Shown here in pieces: positions 51,801 through 57,800 of a stretch of DNA of 64,000 nt. Positions within the stretch are counted from its first letter, which is position 1, and each line of letters begins with the position of its first letter. The DNA is from Limnephilus marmoratus (taxonomy: Eukaryota > Arthropoda > Insecta > Trichoptera > Limnephilidae). The position numbers and the translations under genes were made by a program. The notes beneath the pieces are model-generated. The model was not told the DNA's origin, made no database searches, and worked only from the letters and a program-made list of their open reading frames with translations. The DNA is taken from positions 42,379,460-42,443,459 of the forward strand of contig OU862913.1 in assembly GCA_917880885.1 (NCBI GenBank), in the 5' to 3' direction.

Positions 51801-54800
51801 GCTGTTGCTAATATTGTTCTTTTGGCATTGCTTTGTATATACTGTATATTCTTTGATTTACATTATTTATTAATTTTTTGTAAGGACTCGTAAGGAACAC
51901 TTTACGATTACTTTTAAGTTTTATTATAATTAAGCGCACTTGAAGTAAAATATCACAAAACTGCGCTATATTAATACTACGTTATTATTATTAAATATTA
52001 AAAAGTTTTAAAAATGCCTCACCTCACATTTTTCAATCTTAACTTATTGATAATGAAAATAAAAGAAACTAAGCAAATGTATTATAAACGTTATAACAAC
52101 CTCGCGTTTAGGTCGCTTCATAAAAAAATAATGAATAAAAAATTCTAGAATTTTATACATTTTTCTGAAATGCTGGTTTTAAAGAGATGCACATTTAAAT
52201 TTGCACATAAAGCATGGAGTTTTCTCTTTCTAATGCCGTTTAGATTATATTTATCACCAAGGCAGTAAGGGAGATAAAACGATTTGTATGAGATCTTCAT
52301 GAGTTAGAATAATTTTTTTCTCCTGTTATTATACAGGTTAAAATTAATTTTTCTTCTCGTCGGCTGACATTCCCTATTTTTACAAAAGGGATTTGAGGGA
52401 TTTTTGGAAGAAACGACCGGAAAGTAGATTGATTTCATATAATTGTAGCACTAATAGTGTATTTATTTTAAGCAGTTAGTTAAATTTCCGTGAGTGAAAA
52501 TACATGTTATTTTACATGAAGTAAGGGACGGTACCTGTGGAAAGATGCCTTTACTGGCGGCCTCCTTTGCTGTGTGGCAGGTAGCGAATGGTCTACATAC
52601 TCCCGCCCTTCCTGTATCTACCACAGTGCAGTTATCACCTGCAAACAAACAGACACACCATTGTTTCACAACACAACATGGCGATGAAGATCCTATCCAC
52701 AATTCAAAAATAATGAACGTCAGTGGAATAATTGAGGATTAACGTATGTCGTTCTTCTATTTCAAAAATTCCTCGTTATAATGTTACAAACTCTCATATG
52801 TACGTGAATGAATGTAATGTCGGTGATCGAGTAAGTAGAATACTAATAATTGTGTGAAATATGGTGACTGTATAGATATGATTGTGTATGATTTTATCAC
52901 TATAGATTGAAAAATCTATTATTTTGTGAATGATTACGATACCAATCCCAAGAAAATTAATCTTATTTTCCCCCATTTCCGCGGTAAACTGGATAGATTT
53001 GTTATTCTTAATAATTTCTTTTTGGAAAAAAAACTAATTGTCCTTACTTTCTTGTCCAGATAATTAGAATTTCATCTACATATATACGATAGAAGGCAAC
53101 ATTTTTATATAATTTTAATTTTTTGATAAATTTTTTAATGTAATCGAAGAAGCATTCAGCTAACACCAGTGAGATCGGAGGGCCCATTGCTAAGCCACTA
53201 GATTGAATGTAGTATTTATTATTGAATTTAAAGAAATTTAGTTCAACACATTAAACCTTTTTTATTGTTTATTTATCTGAAAAATGGTACATATTAAAAT
53301 ATGACTGATCTTCCATTAAAAGCATTTACATTTAGTAGTCTAGTTATTTCCTTCCGTTTGATCATATTAACGTCGTCTTTGACGATTGGATTTCTAGTTA
53401 TCAACCTTCAAGGACGCGTTAGGATTGAATAAAATCCTCGTAGACTACTCCTTCCATATGTTATACGTATGTGTAAACTGTAGATTAAGAAACCAAAGAC
53501 CACGGCCACAAATAAATTTAATTAATTAAGGAAGTTTAATTTAACTAATTATATAATTATAATGGAAGTCCACTAGGAATTGTCGGTATCAAAAGTAGAA
53601 AGATTTAGTTCTGGGTACCGTACCTTCAATAACTGTCACCGGAGGGCAGCAGACAATCTGATCTCTGTCCTCTAAAGCGCAAATCTGAAAAAAAAACTGG
53701 CTTTAGTCTTCATTGTGATTTTAATAATAAGCTGACACTGTTATCAAGATTTAAAAAAAACGAGAAAAGACGAAATAACAAACGACGAAATAATAAAAAA
53801 CGAACAAGAGAAAATAAGAGCCCAGATTCCCACCGACAATCGAACTCGGGACCTCTCCTGGCTCCGAGAGGAATGTTTCATCCCCTGTGCTACTGACATA
53901 CCTTTTTTTAACTGTCACATATTTTTATTACTTGATTTTTAACCTGACGGATTATACATTGTACTATATTAATTTTATACTATATTAATTTATCGCACAA
54001 TGATGGGTTTTGCATTAAACACATCCAGTATACAGTCTGTACAGTTATACAGATCTCGAATCTATACAGCATTTAAGCGATTTAAATTTTGCTGCAGTAC
54101 TTATAATAATAATAAATAAAATAATAGATTTGATTTTAGATTATCACGGCCAAATTCCAGAGTTCAATCAGGGGTAATGCAGTGCAATACATCCTATATT
54201 TCGAAGTAACAAAAAAATCAGACTAATAATAAGAAAAAGTAACAAAATAACAATACGTATCTACATAAAATAAAAACGAATAAGCATTAAAAATGAAACT
54301 GAAAAAAAGTACCCACAAAAATATATACATATAAGCAGTCGTTTATGAGGATTTTTGACCGTCTCCTGTCTCTAGAGGGCCATACGGGATGAATCAATCC
54401 AGGCAACCACTGTAGTCTTTATTTGCACTTATCATGTGATGGTGGAGAAGCGCTCTGAAAGTGTTTCCCCAGGAACATTTCCGTAGCGCTGCAGTTTCTT
54501 GGTTGGCTGTTTAGTTGGCGATAAGTATTATTGTAAGCGATTTTTAGCTTATGATATTGGGATGCACTGAAATCTATTCGCAGTTCTGACGTAAACAGTG
54601 ATGTACATAATGGTTTGAGTATTCTTTTTACGTTTGGATTGCAATATTTCTGGTCTTGACAGCATACTTGCTCTAACGGAAGCTCTTCTTTGTCTTTTCG
54701 TATCTTCGATATCTTTCAGGTCGTCTGTGATAATATACTATTTGTACTTTACTCTACGATTACTATCCATTTTCCTTCCGTCTAGCCATACTAAGGATAT

Positions 54801-57800
54801 TAGTGTGAGTTTGTTTTTACATTTGAAAACCATAATGAGTGATTTGAATGATTTTAGATGATGGATTGATATAGAAGGTTATGATTTTTTGCAAATTCTT
54901 TACATATTTGGAATGTAGGTATGTGAAGATTTTGCAAAAAGAATAGTACCTGTGGGGGAATGCCTTTACTGGATGCCTCTATCGCTGTCTGGCATTTGGC
55001 GAATCGGCTGCACACTCCCACCCTTCCTGTGTCCACCATCGTACAGTTATCACCTTCAAACAAACATACTCACCAGGGTTACATAATACAAAATGATGAT
55101 TGAGATTCTGCCTACAATCCAGAAGTAATGTGCTTCAGTGAAATATTTGAGGGTTGATGTTTGCCTGTTTGAATTCCTAGTGATAAAGTTGCAAACACTC
55201 GAAGCCGTTGGTGTCCAGCCTCAACGACTTGCCACCTTTTGCAATATATAATAGTTTTGTATTGATGGGGAAGCCAACACAACTATTCTTAACATTGCCT
55301 ACTGGATTTTTTATGATAAATGAATAGTGTATATACCTTCAACCACCCCCTCGCAGCAGACAACTGGAACAGAGCCATCTAAAGAGCATATCTGAAAATA
55401 AAATAAAAGACATTAAAGTAAGAAAACCATTGTTTATATTATTTGGGAATTCTCATTTTGAGAAGCGGGTGTGGGTACCGCCACCCATAGAATATCTTAT
55501 TGGATAACCAACACCTCTGCCGTAGGTCACCCCAAGTAGTTTGCTATATTTGGTGACTTAGCAGGGATGCTGGGTTTCATAGGATGCGGTTTGTCCAGGT
55601 TTTGGCCGCAGATGTGTCTGCCCACCAGCTGCACGGGAGGCCGGATCTGGAGGGAATTGTAAAAGGAGTCCCTTTGACTTCTCCAGTCGTACTTGAACCG
55701 AAGTGGGAGTGATGGATGTATACGTCCGCCATTATTGGACACATTGACTTTGAGATTCCTTGTCTTTTAGACATATTCCTACCCCTTTCCTTCCCAGAAT
55801 TTGTAACCTTTTCCTTCCCAGAACTTCATCCCTTTCGTTTCCTAAAAAGACCCTCCACAAAGTGTCCCCAAAGATGAAACAGGCTTTGAGAGGAATTATT
55901 TTTCTCAGGGCCTCCTGTATGGAGCTAATTAAAAAAAATCCTGTTGAAGAAACCATTAGTTTTGAACCATGTTGATATTTTTATTCAAAAATAATAATGT
56001 AGGTATGCAAAGACTAAATCAAATTTATAAAATATAATTTAAATAAAGCTGTATTCTTCATTGTGATGTTTATGATTTTTTTTTACATTGGCTCCACACA
56101 GGAGGCACCGAGGAAAACAATTTCCCTAGGGACCTATGTCATCTTTGAGGATGCTGTGTGTGGTTTTTTAAGGGAAAGGAAGGAGAAGAAGATATGGGAA
56201 GGAAAAAGGTATAAGGGGTAGGTAGGAATCTGGGGTTCAGTGTGGCCAGGAGTGACGGACGTATTAATCTATTCCTCACACTGCGGTGCAAGGCGAAGGG
56301 TCAGGAGAATCCGGCTGAAGAGGTCAAAAGGCCTCCCTCAATCGGTCTCCTCCGATCAAGCCCGCCACGTAGTGGTTGGGTAAACGTATCTGCCACCAAG
56401 ACCTAGACAAACCTCATCCCATGAACCCAGGCACCCCTGCTAAGTCACCAAACGTAGCGAACCACTTGGAGTGACCTGTGGCAGGAGTGTTGGTTGTCCA
56501 ATAAATGGTTCCCGGGGCGGCGGTACCCTTACCCACCTCCCAAATTGACCTTATAATGATATTTAAATAATATAAAATAAAGAAAAGAGACGTGCAGTGG
56601 TTTCTATAAAAGTGTCAAGATACGGCTTCACCTGAGGAGTAATTCCCTTCAAGGCTGCCTCTATGGTGACGGAGCACTTCGTTATTCGAAGGCACTTGCC
56701 GGCCCGCCCTGTTGCAGCTAACGTGCATTGATCACCTGCAAAAGTAACATGACCGTTAAAAAAGAAAGTCGAAATATTATTGAGAGAATGATAATTAAGT
56801 TCTCGGTACTATACCTTCAGCTAGTGTCACCCGTGGGCAGCAAACAATCTGATCAGGACCCTCTACAGCGCAAATCTGTAAACACAATTGGCTTAGTCTT
56901 CATTATGATTTTGTTTTAAAGAACATGAAAGAGGAAAGACACAGAAATTAAGCGATTAGATCAAACAGTTTGAAATAATTGCCCATTGTTTTGCTTGGGT
57001 CAAGCAATTTGATGGTATACCCTGTTTAAATGATGATTGAGTCCAGCATCTACGTTCTTTCCCGGCCAACTTGATAAGATTTTATATTTATGACGCGCGG
57101 TTTCACCGTGTTGGCGATCAGCTTGATCAAGCATAAATAAAATGGTTATTAACTTGTACCATTCTTGGCACTAATTCGTTTATTTTTATTCAAACTCAAA
57201 GCTAGAAAGCTTTATCTCCGTTGGATTCTATTTCATACACAGTCACACAAAATCCACTTTGTTTGGCCAACTGCACCGACTAATGAATACTAAACTATTG
57301 CCTTTTGAACAAGAGGCCTGACGTGTTTATCAAGCTGTTTGAGCATGGAGAATAAAATTACACGCTTGACCGTATCGGAACCCTTTAAGGATTAAGGATA
57401 AGGACGAAAAAATATTTTCTATTTTGGTAACCATTTTCACACAGCATAATGGCTGACATTAATTTGACGTCTGTTGCCTCTCATTGGTTTATGCAGGTAA
57501 CAAACTACATAATGTGGAAATTTTGCATACTTATTTCGTTTTGTATTTAAAATATTAATAAAAAACTACAACATGTGTTTCTTACTGATTGTGAAAATAT
57601 CATAGCTTTGTTGATTATGCACTATTTTTGTGAAATTAATAATTTCGCAATGTTGTCTCCTGACACTCATACTTTAAGTAGATTGATTTTAAATAAGTGT
57701 AAAATATCATTGCAATGGTAAATATTATTAATAGTAGGTAAAATTGTCACGAGTGGGAAAACATTTTACATAAATGAATGAACAGTACCTCTGGGAATTT

